The notes under the pieces: generated by a model
The model's input: the letters and a program-made list of their open reading frames with translations, nothing else
Database searches by the model: none
What the model was told of the DNA's origin: nothing
Shown here: positions 32,350-41,500 of the stretch, piece after piece
Position numbering within the stretch: the first letter of the stretch is position 1
Layout of the letters: each line of letters begins with the position of its first letter
Origin: Oscillospiraceae bacterium
Lineage (GTDB): Bacteria > Bacillota > Clostridia > Oscillospirales > CAG-382
DNA length: 64,000 bases
Assembly: GCA_015063885.1 (NCBI GenBank)
Contig: SVTH01000003.1
Coordinates: 1 to 64,000, forward strand
Direction of reading: 5' to 3'
Made by a program: the position numbers and the translations under genes

Positions 32350-33015
32350 ATGGCAAAAATACTCATCGTAGAGGACGAGAAGCCCATCCGCAATCTGATC
32401 AAGCGGAACCTGGAGCTGGTGGGGCACACCTGCTTTGAAGCGTCCGACGGAGACGACGCCGCATTGCAGATCACGGAGACCCCCTTTGATCTCATGCTGT
32501 TTGACGTGATGCTCCCGGGGAAGGACGGGTTTGAGCTGTTGGAGCTGGTGAGGCTCCGTATGAAGCTTGCCACCCCCGTGATCTTTTTGACCGCCAAGGA
32601 AAGCATCGACGACCGTTTGAAGGGGCTTTCCCTGGGGGCGGACGATTATATCTCAAAGCCCTTCGTCCTCAGGGAGCTGCTGTTGCGGGTACAGGCCGTT
32701 CTGCGGCGGACCATGAAGGAGGAGGAAAGCCTGTTTTTTGACGATATCGAGGTGCGGTTTTCTGCCAAAAAGGTGTTCCGCAAGGGCGTGGAGATCTTCC
32801 TCACCCCCAAGGAATACTGCCTGTTGGAGACCTTGATCTTAAACCGTAACATCGTGCTTTCCAGGGAGAAGCTTCTTGCCCTTGTGTGGGGGTACGACTA
32901 CGAGGGGGAATCCCGCACGGTGGACGTGCACATCCGTCAGATCCGCGCCAAGCTGGACTTGAAGGACCGTTTGAAGACCCTGTACAAAATGGGGTATCGA
33001 TTTGAGTTGACGTAG
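32350..33015 (+). CDS. OmpR/PhoB-family response regulator
   Basis: A 221-residue regulator. The receiver domain has the acidic pocket (Glu8, Asp9), phosphoacceptor Asp52, Thr81 and Lys103. A winged-helix DNA-binding domain follows (about 125-221), with LTPKEYCLLETLILN, LLALVWGYDYEGESRTVDVHIRQIRAKL and YKMGYRFEL. The family binds direct repeats with 10-11-base spacing, which match those at 32297 and 34504. AAAGGAGG precedes the ATG. Paired with the kinase 123 bases downstream. Confidence 0.95.
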   Translation: MAKILIVEDEKPIRNLIKRNLELVGHTCFEASDGDDAALQITETPFDLMLFDVMLPGKDGFELLELVRLRMKLATPVIFLTAKESIDDRLKGLSLGADDYISKPFVLRELLLRVQAVLRRTMKEEESLFFDDIEVRFSAKKVFRKGVEIFLTPKEYCLLETLILNRNIVLSREKLLALVWGYDYEGESRTVDVHIRQIRAKLDLKDRLKTLYKMGYRFELT

Positions 33016-33023
33016 GGAGCATC

Positions 33024-33044
33024 AAAGGGGACGCAGTCCCCTTT
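33024..33044 (+). repeat. Hairpin after the response regulator gene
   Basis: AAAGGGGAC, GCA loop, GTCCCCTTT, nine base pairs, with no T-run. It is the first of three consecutive hairpins between the regulator and kinase genes. Confidence 0.6.
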
Positions 33045-33052
33045 CACCCCTG

Positions 33053-33116
33053 CTTAAGAACCTTTCTTTTTTGAAGAAAGGTTCTTAAGAAACTCCAAAG
33101 AAAATCTATTTGGAGA
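33053..33116 (+). repeat. H2-family hairpin element between regulator and kinase
   Basis: CTTAAGAACCTTTCTT (33053-33068) pairs with 33074-33089. The spacer AAACTCCAAAGAAAATC is shared with the copy at 27037, and CTCCAAA/TTTGGAG forms a further small stem (33093-33099, 33109-33115). It may reduce transcription into the kinase gene. Confidence 0.65.
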
Positions 33117-33138
33117 AGAAAAAAAGGATATCGAATCT

Positions 33139-34518
33139 ATGAAATTCAGAGAGAAAACGTATTTGGTCACCCTGGTTTTGTTTTTGGTGATCCTGAACGC
33201 AGGCATCTTCTCCCTTGCCTTTTACACCTACGGAAACAACGTGTCCGCCGCCAAGGACATCGCCGCGGCGGAGGAAAAGGTGATCGCGGAGGCCTTCTCC
33301 AACGATATTGCCTACCTTTCCCGAGAGGAAAGCATCCGCAGGGTGATGGACGCCTACGGGGAGTTTTACAAAAAGAAGGGGATCTATCTTTCCTTTTCCT
33401 TCCCGGAGGGAGACGCAGTCTCCACCCTGCCTGCGGGGTTGACGCCGCCAAAGGCGGGGCACTCCAAGGAACAGCGGACGGAGGAGGGCCGTTATTTTCT
33501 CATCGGAGAAACGGTTTCCCGACGGGACTTTTTCATGGTCTACGCCAAGGACATCGGCTATTTGGACGAAGATTTTCGGCACCTGGCAATGATCTACGTT
33601 CCCGTTTCCCTGCTGGCTTCCCTGTTCTTGGCGCTATGCTTGTTTTTGGTGCTTCGGAAGCTGGCCTCTCCCTTGGAGCGGCTGCGCACCGCCACGGAGG
33701 AGATGGCCAAAGGCAACTTCGCCGTCCGTGCCCCCGATACGGGAAAGGACGAGTTCTCCCTTCTGGGGAAGGATTTCAACCGTATGGCACAGCACGTGGA
33801 GGATCACACCCGCCGTTTGGAGGAAAGCGCCGCCACCAAGCAACGGATGCTGGACGACCTGGCCCACGAGATGCGTACCCCGCTCACCTCCATCCGGGGG
33901 TATGCGGAGTTTTTGCAGATCGCCAACATTCCCGAGGAGGAAAAGCTGGAAGCGGCGGATTACATCATCTCCCAGGCCGGACGGCTGGAAAAAATTGCGG
34001 AACGGCTTCTGGACGAGGCGTTCATCCGTGAAAACGGCATCAAAGGCGAGGACACGGCGCTTTTGGCTCTGATTTTCAGGGTGGAGAAAATGCTGGCCCC
34101 GAAAGCACGGACGTTGGGCGTTTCCCTTACCGTGGAGGGGAAGGAGACGGAAGCTTACTGCGATCCCCTGCTGATGGAAATGCTCCTTTCCAACCTGGCG
34201 GACAACGCCATGAAGGCCTGCAGGCAGAAGCCCGACGGCAAGGTGACCCTGCGTGTGCGGCGGGAAGGTGAATTTGCTCTGCTCTGCGTTGAGGACAACG
34301 GCGCAGGGATGACCGAGGAGCAGATCTCCCGCATCACGGAGCCCTTCTACCGCACGGACAGATCCCGCTCCCGCAGTGAGGGAGGCACGGGATTGGGGCT
34401 TTCCCTGTGTGCCAAGATCGCAAGCGCCCACGGAGCGGTGTTGGAGTTCCGCTCTGCCGTAGGAGAAGGCACTGTTGCGGAAGTCAGGCTTGGGCCGAAA
34501 AACCTTACAAATCCATAA
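33139..34518 (+). CDS. Sensor histidine kinase
   Basis: A 459-residue membrane kinase. The first membrane helix is at about 8-31. An extracellular sensor of about 115 residues follows, then the second helix at about 149-174. HAMP domain (about 175-230), HisKA with His243 in DLAHEMRTPLTSIRGYAE, and HATPase_c: N box NLADNAMKA, G1 EDNGAGM, G2 GGTGLGLSL. It should phosphorylate the regulator encoded upstream. The sensor has no domain I recognise. Its last codons lie inside the direct-repeat operator of the next gene. A weak AAAGGA ribosome site suggests lower output than the regulator. Confidence 0.94.
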   Translation: MKFREKTYLVTLVLFLVILNAGIFSLAFYTYGNNVSAAKDIAAAEEKVIAEAFSNDIAYLSREESIRRVMDAYGEFYKKKGIYLSFSFPEGDAVSTLPAGLTPPKAGHSKEQRTEEGRYFLIGETVSRRDFFMVYAKDIGYLDEDFRHLAMIYVPVSLLASLFLALCLFLVLRKLASPLERLRTATEEMAKGNFAVRAPDTGKDEFSLLGKDFNRMAQHVEDHTRRLEESAATKQRMLDDLAHEMRTPLTSIRGYAEFLQIANIPEEEKLEAADYIISQAGRLEKIAERLLDEAFIRENGIKGEDTALLALIFRVEKMLAPKARTLGVSLTVEGKETEAYCDPLLMEMLLSNLADNAMKACRQKPDGKVTLRVRREGEFALLCVEDNGAGMTEEQISRITEPFYRTDRSRSRSEGGTGLGLSLCAKIASAHGAVLEFRSAVGEGTVAEVRLGPKNLTNP

Positions 34519-34557
34519 CAATTCCAGAACAAATCCAGAACATTTGGGGAGTATCCT
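34504..34557 (+). promoter_or_regulatory. Four 11-base direct repeats plus -10: activator-type promoter of the secreted protein
   Basis: CTTACA-AATCC (34504), ATAACA-ATTCC (34515), AGAACA-AATCC (34526) and AGAACA-TTTGG (34537) are head-to-tail with exact 11-base period, followed 4 bases later by TATCCT (34552-34557) and no -35. This matches how Bacillus PhoP boxes (TTAACA repeats) sit directly upstream of a -10. The regulator encoded at 32350 is the likely binder. Confidence 0.7.
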
Positions 34558-34651
34558 TTCCCCCGAGGATGGAAACCGTTCTGCCGCATCGGTGAGACGA
34601 CGTCGGCGGCGGGGACGGCTCCGCCTACTATAACGAAAGGAAAGAAAAAAC

Positions 34652-35920
34652 ATGAAAGCAAGAAAATTACTTTGGGTCACCCTGACGCTGATCACCGCTT
34701 CCGCCATGGTTCTCACGGGAAGCCTGGCTCTGCTGGCAGGGGCAACGGAGAACGAAACCACTCTGGATCCCGCTTCCGCCGTTCCCGAGATCGAAACGGT
34801 GGAGACGGAGGGTGAGGGCGTTACCCTGCCCGGGGAAAACACACCCCTGGAGAACAACCCCGTCATCCGTGAGGAAAACGGCAAGGTGGTGGCCTCCTTC
34901 CTCTCCCCTGAGGAGCTGACCCTCCTGCAGGAGCGCCGTGACGGCGGCGAATGGTTCACCCTCTCTCTGGAGGAGATGACCGCCATCGTGGAAGAGACCG
35001 TGCGGATGTTCTACGCCTCCCATACGCTGGAGGTTGGCGCCCTGGTGGACGGTGTTTACACCGTAGAAAGCTACAACGGCTATCTGTTCTACACCTCCGA
35101 CGAATACACCAAGAAGACCTGGGGCGAGGTTCCCAACGTAGCGCTGGACGTCTTCAACGTGATCCTGGCGCAGATCGCCGCATACAACGACGCCATCGGT
35201 CAATGGGTCTCCTATCCTTACGGCTATGAATCCGGCTATCAGATGGTGGAATTCTACTACGCCTACGGAGATATGCCCAGCTACGAGGGGAAGTTCCTGG
35301 ATCACTCCAACGGTCACGTCTGCCTGTACGACGAGGAAACGGGTTGGAGCAACACCTCTTACGATTACCTGAAGCTCAACGCAATGACCGGTACCATTGA
35401 ACTCTACGTTCACGACACCGCAAAGTGCTTTGACGACAATCACGACGAATCCTGCTGTGAGCCTCAGACCGTTTTCTACGCAGAGGACTTCAAGGAAGAG
35501 TTCGTAACCACCCATCACGTAGAAGGCTCCAAGCGTGTCCGCGTAGAGATCTACGAAGAAGCCACTCAGACGCTGGTGGACACCTTCGTGATCGACGATC
35601 AGGAAGTGGTGGAGCAGGTCTTTGACGGCTTCCTGGCCTCCTTCCAAAACGCCTGCGATTACTTCAACGAATACGTGGCGGCGGAAGAGGATCAGCTCTA
35701 TCGCGGCAAGTACCGTGTGATCGTTCACATGGAATCCGTGAATGAAAACCTGGTAGCCTCCCATCTCATGGATATGGATATCTGCTATCCCTACGGTTAC
35801 AGCAACGACGTTTACGGATATCTCCACGATAATCTCTGGATGGATTACCAGATCCAAGGCGGCAGCAATTTCATCGAGATCGTTGACGCCTTCGTAGACG
35901 CATACATTCCCGCAGAATAA
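34652..35920 (+). CDS. Secreted Tyr-rich protein under the two-component system
   Basis: A 422-residue exported protein of unknown family. Signal peptide about 1-30 (cleavage near LAGA-TE), no lipobox, no C-terminal anchor. The mature part is acidic and rich in Tyr, with repeated Tyr-Gly motifs (YPYGYESGYQ, YYAYGDMP, CYPYGYSNDVYGYL). The stretch HDTAKCFDDNHDESCCE contains a Cys/His/Asp cluster that could bind metal. A promoter with four direct repeats lies 95 bases upstream and a terminator follows, so it is a single-gene unit controlled by the adjacent two-component system (inference). Confidence 0.75.
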   Translation: MKARKLLWVTLTLITASAMVLTGSLALLAGATENETTLDPASAVPEIETVETEGEGVTLPGENTPLENNPVIREENGKVVASFLSPEELTLLQERRDGGEWFTLSLEEMTAIVEETVRMFYASHTLEVGALVDGVYTVESYNGYLFYTSDEYTKKTWGEVPNVALDVFNVILAQIAAYNDAIGQWVSYPYGYESGYQMVEFYYAYGDMPSYEGKFLDHSNGHVCLYDEETGWSNTSYDYLKLNAMTGTIELYVHDTAKCFDDNHDESCCEPQTVFYAEDFKEEFVTTHHVEGSKRVRVEIYEEATQTLVDTFVIDDQEVVEQVFDGFLASFQNACDYFNEYVAAEEDQLYRGKYRVIVHMESVNENLVASHLMDMDICYPYGYSNDVYGYLHDNLWMDYQIQGGSNFIEIVDAFVDAYIPAE

Positions 35921-35952
35921 GCTCTTTTGGGAAACGTATATTGAGGGAACGG

Positions 35953-35984
35953 AAAAGGATCCGCATCATGCGGGTCCTTTTTCG
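35953..35984 (+). terminator. Intrinsic terminator of the secreted protein
   Basis: AAAAGGATCCGCA (35953-35965) pairs with TGCGGGTCCTTTT (one G-U), three-base loop, T-run to 35982. Confidence 0.9.
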
Positions 35985-36005
35985 GATCGGCGGGGGAGGT
36001 GCAGC

Positions 36006-36188
36006 TTTCGTAACGTAAAAGAACAGTTCTTTACCCTCGAAAGGGTACATCTAATTCCGGCGGGATCCCGCCTATCGGCGGTTTTCTCCGTTCGGCTGCG
36101 CCTCACCTGCGAAAACTTCGACTCCGCCGCGGGATTGCCTTTGGTTTTCTATCCTTTTCCCCTTTCCCGCGGCTCCGCTCAGGATGAC
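36006..36188 (-). repeat. Composite inverted-repeat element (family M1), partial copy
   Basis: The right-hand module of the M1 family: stretches such as AAAACTTCGACTCCGCCGCGG and the end GCGGCTCCGCTCAGGATGAC are shared with four other copies in the window. It has no coding capacity and lacks the left module. Confidence 0.7.
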
Positions 36189-36191
36189 CAA

Positions 36192-36261
36192 GTCGGCGCA
36201 TTACGTTGGCAAAACGGGTAGCATCAGTACGCCGACGTTAAAAACGGCGAAGCCGTTTTTT
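36192..36261 (+). other. Structured non-coding segment ending in a terminator
   Basis: GTCGGCG (36192-36198) pairs with CGCCGAC (36230-36236) around a 31-base loop, immediately followed by AAAAACGGC GAA GCCGTTTTTT (36240-36261), a textbook intrinsic terminator. No gene feeds it, as the upstream gene has its own terminator. It may be the end of a small RNA, or a stray remnant between repeats. Confidence 0.4.
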
Positions 36262-36300
36262 CTGAGCGCCTGCTGAAACCAAGGGAAAGAACGGCAAAAA

Positions 36301-36708
36301 CGCTACGTATAGCACAGCCGCTACCCCTTGTATTGTCACCCTGAGCAAGGCAGGGAGCATAGTATTTCCATAGGAGCACACGGCAAAATCCCTGCCGCGT
36401 CGAACTCTTATGAGTGGCGTGAGCCCGAATAAGAGTCAAAAAATGCCAAGCATTTTTTGAGGGTATGGCTACAGATTTGCACTACCGCCTTTTCCCGTTC
36501 CGTCAGTTACTTAAAACAGTTCTTTCGTTACAGAAGGGTACATCTAATTTCCTACCATATCCCTGCGGGGCGCAAAGCACCCCTTGGTTTTGCTCCGAAC
36601 GGCACTAACGTGCCTTGCTTTCTCCGCAAAACTTCGACTCCGCCGCGGGACAGCCTTCGTTTTCCTATTCTTACCCCCTTCCCCGCGGCTCCGCTCAGAA
36701 TGACAGTC
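36301..36708. repeat. Composite inverted-repeat element (family M1), full copy 1
   Basis: About 400 bases. The left end is near TGTCACCCTGAGC (36334), and the right end GCTCAGAATGACAG is its imperfect inverse, so the element has terminal inverted repeats. Inside are a hairpin built on TCTTATGAGTGGC...AATAAGA and GGCGTGAGCC, an AAAAAATGC/GCATTTTTT hairpin, and the long module. No gene. Confidence 0.75.
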
Positions 36709-36729
36709 GAATTGATATAGCTCAATAAA

Positions 36730-37125
36730 CGCTACGCAAATCGACAACGCCACCCCTGTTTGTCACCCTGAGCAAGGCAGGGAGCACGGTACTTTCCATA
36801 GGAGCACACGGCAAAATCCCTGCCGCGTCGAACTTCCGCGCAGGGCGTGAGCCTAAGCGGAAGTCAAAAAATGCCAAGCATTTTTTGAGGGTATGGCTAC
36901 ATATTCGCACTACCGCTTTTTCCGTTCCGTCAGTTACTTAAAACAGTTCTTTCGTTACAGAAGGGTACATCTAACTCCCAACCATATCCCTGCGGGGCGC
37001 AAAGCACCCCTTGGTTTTCTCCGCTCGGCTACGCCTCGACTACGAAAACTTCGACTCCGCCGCGGGACAGCCTTTTCTTTTCTATCCTTTCCCCCTTTCC
37101 CGCGGCTCCGCTCAGAATGACAGTC
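36730..37125. repeat. Composite inverted-repeat element (family M1), full copy 2
   Basis: A near-repeat of copy 1 placed 22 bases after it in the same orientation, with the same terminal inverted repeats and internal hairpins; the first hairpin has the variant CTTCCGCGCAGG...GCGGAAG. Short open frames inside are by-products of the repeat. Confidence 0.75.
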
Positions 37126-37339
37126 CTGAAGTGAGAAGGGTGAAACCGTTACGCATATCGACAACACGGCGCCCTGCAAACAGCACCGCGGTCGAGCTCA
37201 ATAATCGCTACGTATAGCACAACCGTCGTCCTCCAAACGACACCGCAAAAACTTTTTCCAAAAATCTTTCCCAAACCCGTAGGAGTTTTCCTTTTTCGGT
37301 TGTATAATGAGTGAAGAAGAAAAAACAGGAGGTACTTGT

Positions 37340-38470
37340 ATGTTCAAAAAGCTTTCGATCATCACGTTGTTGATCTGCTTGCTCTGCGCTATGGCGGGAT
37401 GCACCGGGGAGGAGCCAAAGGAGGGAAGCTCCATGGAGCCGTCCTTTATTTTGGAGGTATCGGGGGAAGCATCCAAAGAAGCGTCCGAAGAATCCTCCGA
37501 AGAGGGCTCCTCGGAAAGCCCCGACCTGCCCGACGGGGAGCTTTACCACAGAGATCCCTACAACCCATATGACAGAACTCCTGTGGTTGTACATCCCAAC
37601 TTCCCTGCCCTCTCCCTGTTTACCGATGGGACGGCAGAAAGGTATGAGCACTCCCGCCCGTACACGGAATATTTGTTAGTGACCGAGATCACCGAGGACG
37701 GCTTTTACGGCACATTCCCCGCATCTCACACAGCCAACGTATTTGTGTTCGGCAGCTATGAAGGAATCTCCCGTGGAGATTACGTGGAGTTAGAGAACCA
37801 TGATTACTTCCTGTTTATCGATGCGAATAATCGGTTCTCTGCCTTCCCCGCCGAGACGGTGAAGGAGCTGCGGGTTTTGGGCGAAGAGGATCTGGAGGAT
37901 ATTTTCGCCGTTGCAGTCCCCGAAAAGCCTGTGATCTATCTTTACCCCGAAGAGGAGACGGCGATCTCCGTGAAACTGGACTACAAGGGCGACCTGACCT
38001 GCACCTATCCCGCGTATGAAGACGGCAAAGGCTGGGAAAACCTCACCGTGTCTCCCGACGGCACCATCCGTAAGGACGGCAGAGAATACTACTGCCTGTA
38101 TTGGGAAGGCAGAGGAAACGCAAGCTACGATTTCTCCAAGGGCTTTTGCGTCAAGGGGGAGGACAGCGCAGCATTTTTGGAAGCCGTTCTTCCTCAGATG
38201 GGGCTGACGGCAAGAGAGGCCAACGAGTTTATCATTTACTGGCTGCCCCGCTTGGAAGCGAATCCCTACAACGTGATCGCCTTCCAGCAAGAGGCTTACA
38301 CCGAGACGGCGCCCCTGGAGGTCTCCCCCGCCCCGGACTCCATGCTCCGGGTGTTCATGGCCTTTTACGGCTGTGACAGCTACGTGGAGATGGCGCCCCA
38401 GGAATTTGAAGAGTTTCACCGGGTGGGCTTCACCGTAGTAGAGTGGGGCGGCGCAGAAGTGAAGAAGTAA
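37340..38470 (+). CDS. Lipoprotein with KPVIYLYP domain
   Basis: A 376-residue lipoprotein (lipobox AMAGC) with a Ser/Glu stalk (about 35-65). The middle region has no known match. From about residue 195 a conserved clostridial domain begins with KPVIYLYPEEETAISVKLDY, followed by CTYPAYEDGKGWE and YCLYWEG; it is common in surface lipoproteins but has no assigned function. The ATG at 37340 follows AGGAGG. A TATAAT at 37303-37308 is a likely -10, with no clear -35. Single gene, closed by a terminator. Confidence 0.78.
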   Translation: MFKKLSIITLLICLLCAMAGCTGEEPKEGSSMEPSFILEVSGEASKEASEESSEEGSSESPDLPDGELYHRDPYNPYDRTPVVVHPNFPALSLFTDGTAERYEHSRPYTEYLLVTEITEDGFYGTFPASHTANVFVFGSYEGISRGDYVELENHDYFLFIDANNRFSAFPAETVKELRVLGEEDLEDIFAVAVPEKPVIYLYPEEETAISVKLDYKGDLTCTYPAYEDGKGWENLTVSPDGTIRKDGREYYCLYWEGRGNASYDFSKGFCVKGEDSAAFLEAVLPQMGLTAREANEFIIYWLPRLEANPYNVIAFQQEAYTETAPLEVSPAPDSMLRVFMAFYGCDSYVEMAPQEFEEFHRVGFTVVEWGGAEVKK

Positions 38471-38490
38471 GCAGCAATCATCGAAAGATT

Positions 38491-38525
38491 GGGATGTTTT
38501 TACAAAAAAGCATCCCTTCTTTTTT
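38491..38525 (+). terminator. Intrinsic terminator
   Basis: GGGATG (38491-38496) and CATCCC (38511-38516), with complementary T and A runs inside the loop, then TTCTTTTTT. Confidence 0.8.
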
Positions 38526-38537
38526 ACAAAAAAGCAA

Positions 38538-38567
38538 TTGCGAAAAGGGCTTGCGGTATGTTACAAT
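38538..38567 (+). promoter_or_regulatory. Sigma-A-like promoter
   Basis: TTGCGA (38538-38543), 18 bases, TACAAT (38562-38567). Confidence 0.6.
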
Positions 38568-38593
38568 AAAAGAAAAAAAGAAGGGATGAACGT

Positions 38594-41500
38594 ATGAGAA
38601 AAAAGAAGCTGCTTGCGTTGCTTTCTTTCGTGCTTTGCTTTGTATGCTTGCTGTCCGCCTGCGGGGAGGAATTGCCCGGGGTGGTGAGCCAAGGGGAGTC
38701 AAGCTCCCCGGAGGAAAGCAGTGAGAACGAGCAATCCAAGGAGGAAGGCGAAATGGAACACAAGAACAACCTGGCATACGGCGCTTTTTACACCTACGGC
38801 TTCAGCGCCGCAGTGACGGGGGACGATCATCTTACCGCACTCACCGACGGGAAGGAGGATACCTTCGTTTCTGTCAGCACGGATATCAATCGGGACGGGA
38901 AGGACACCCTGTCCCTCACCTTCAACGATTGGTACAGCAAGTCCCACACCCTGGAGATGAAGAAAGACTACTTCACCCTGCAGATAGACCTGGGCTTTGT
39001 GGCCTCGGTGACCCGCATTGAGCTGGTGACGGAGGGCTACGAGGGACAGGTGGAGCTGTTCACCTCCGACGACGGCTATAACTTCACCAATTACGTCGGC
39101 GTCTTTGAGGAAACGGCTTTTGACCCGGACGTGGAGGCCAAGGCCTTGCTGTTGGTGCTCCCCGCCGCCGCAAAGGAGACGGTGAAGCTTTCCGAGGTGA
39201 AGGTAAAAGGCGAGCAGACCAACAAGAGGGTTCCCTTCGACGCCCAAACCACGGTGGTCTCGGGGAAGGACGCCGTTACCGGCAAGGACGGCAGGATCCT
39301 GCAGGTGGACTTGGGAGAGGCGAAGAACGTCTGTGAGGTACGGCTGCAGGGCGTGAGCAACATCCCCCGCCTCACCGTACGGTATTCCGCAGACGGGGAG
39401 AGTTGGGAGGACTTCGGGCAGAGCTACCTTGCGGGGAAGGACTGCTATCTGGTCACCCGCAACCACACGGTGGAGGCCCGCTATCTGGAGCTTTACACCT
39501 ATATTCCCAACGCCATCTCTGCCGATGCGGTTTCCGTTTACGGCTGTGAAGAGGCCGTGGCGGAGCCGGATTACGACTTTATCAAGCGGAAGAATCAGTT
39601 GAGCAACACCAACGTTTCCGCCTACAAGGAAGCTTCCCTCAACGGGAATGCAGAAGCGGCGCTTGTGGATATGTCCTTTGTGAATTTCGTAAAGGGCAGC
39701 CAAGGGGAAAACACCCTGCGGGTCAGCCTGGGGCAGAGCTATACCGATCTTTGCGCTCTGGCTGTCAATTACAAGGCAAATGAACTGACGGAGGTTTCCG
39801 TAAAGGTGGGGGGCGAGGAGATCACCTTTACCGCCTACGATACCCAAGTGGCAGGCTCTGCGGTGAAGTATTTGTTCTTTGAGGAGGCCGCATCGGGAGA
39901 GACGGTGGAGATCGCCTTCTCTGCCGCAACGGCCCCCGAGATCAGCGAAGTGATGGTCTACTGCGGACAGCCTCAGCTTCCCCTGGTGCGGGGCGGGTTC
40001 TTCCAGCTTCCCACCGCAGGAGGCAATAACCCTGCCTCCCAGAACAGCGAATACGCCTGGTATTTGCAGTTGAAGGGAATGCGGGATCTGGGCATGGAGT
40101 ACGTGGTGCTCCAGTACAGCGCCCATTACAACGCAAGAAGCACCATGATCAACGGTAAGAACATCAAGGGAAAGGGCTTCCGCTATACCGCCACCTACGG
40201 TTGTGAGGACGTTTGCGGTGCGGTCTTGGATGCCGCAGAAAAGCTGGGGATGCAGGTATACTTAGGCACCATGCACGACGCTGATTTTGCGAATCCCATT
40301 GCCAACATGGAAAGCTACGAGGGCATGGTGGACGCCGCCTTTGCCATCATCAAGGATATCCGCACACTTTACGGGGATCATCCCGCTTTTGCGGGCTACT
40401 ACCTTTCCGACGAGACCTGCGATTACTGGCTGAACCTGAAGGGCGGCGTGGATGCGGCCAGATACGTTTACAAGAACCAGTCGGACTACATCCGTGAGAT
40501 CCATCCCGAGGCCAAGATCATGATCGCCCCCGCCATTTGGAGAAGCGGCAAGCCCGAGCAGGGTGCGGACAATCTTTACAAAATGCTTGCCCCCGAAAAA
40601 GAGGGTGAAAGGCCTGTGGTGGACATCGTTGCCGCTCAGGACTGCTTAGGCAGAGAGCAGACTCTTTACGTCACCGATGGGGCTTACGTTTCTTTTGAAT
40701 CCTACGTGGAGGAATGGGCCAAGGCGGTACGCCGTGCGGGTGCGGAGTTCTGGCACGATGCGGAGGTATTTGAGATCATCAGCTCCTCCAAGCGGGCGGA
40801 CGAGGTGGTGAAGTCTCTGCAGATCGAGATGAAGACCTCCGGCACGGTGATCGTGTTCGATATCCCCCATTACTTCTCCACCTATTCCATGGGGGCTTAC
40901 AACGACGTGAAGAACTGCTACAAGGTTGCCATCATGCGGGACTACGTGAAGTATTACGGCACCTTAAAAGAGCTTGACGCCATGGGTGCGGAAGCAGAAC
41001 AGCCCGAAGTGAACACAGACGACGGCAAGGAGGTGGACACCTCCGGCAGACTGCCCGTCATCAAGCCCGTGGTCACCACCAAGAAGTACAACGAGGGCGT
41101 TTTGCAAAACGGCACGCCCGATCCCGCCAACGTGACCGCTTGGCAGGACTTCAAGCTGGGGAACAACAGCGGTGTGAAGCCTCAGTATGCGCTGTATTGG
41201 GATGCCGATGCCTTCTACGTTCTGTTAAAGACGGGTGACACCACCCAAAGCTTTGGCAAGGGCGTTTGGTGGGAAGGCAAGGACGATCTGGTACAGATCT
41301 GGATGACGGCGGATGGTGCCACGGCAAACGGCGTGTTGGAGCTGGACACCGGGATTCGGTACTATCTCCACAGGACCAAGGCGGACACCTGGGTGCCCGG
41401 CGGTGAGGCAGGTGCAATGACCACCTTCTCCGGGTTTACCTTTGAAGAAAAGGACGGGGTGTTGGTGATCAAAATGCCCTGGACCTCCTTGAACGTAGAA

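Noticed and set aside
36457..37217. Open frames on both strands in the M1 repeats near 36-37 kb and again near 59 kb
   Set aside because: The same frames recur in each repeat copy, are low-complexity and have no start signals.
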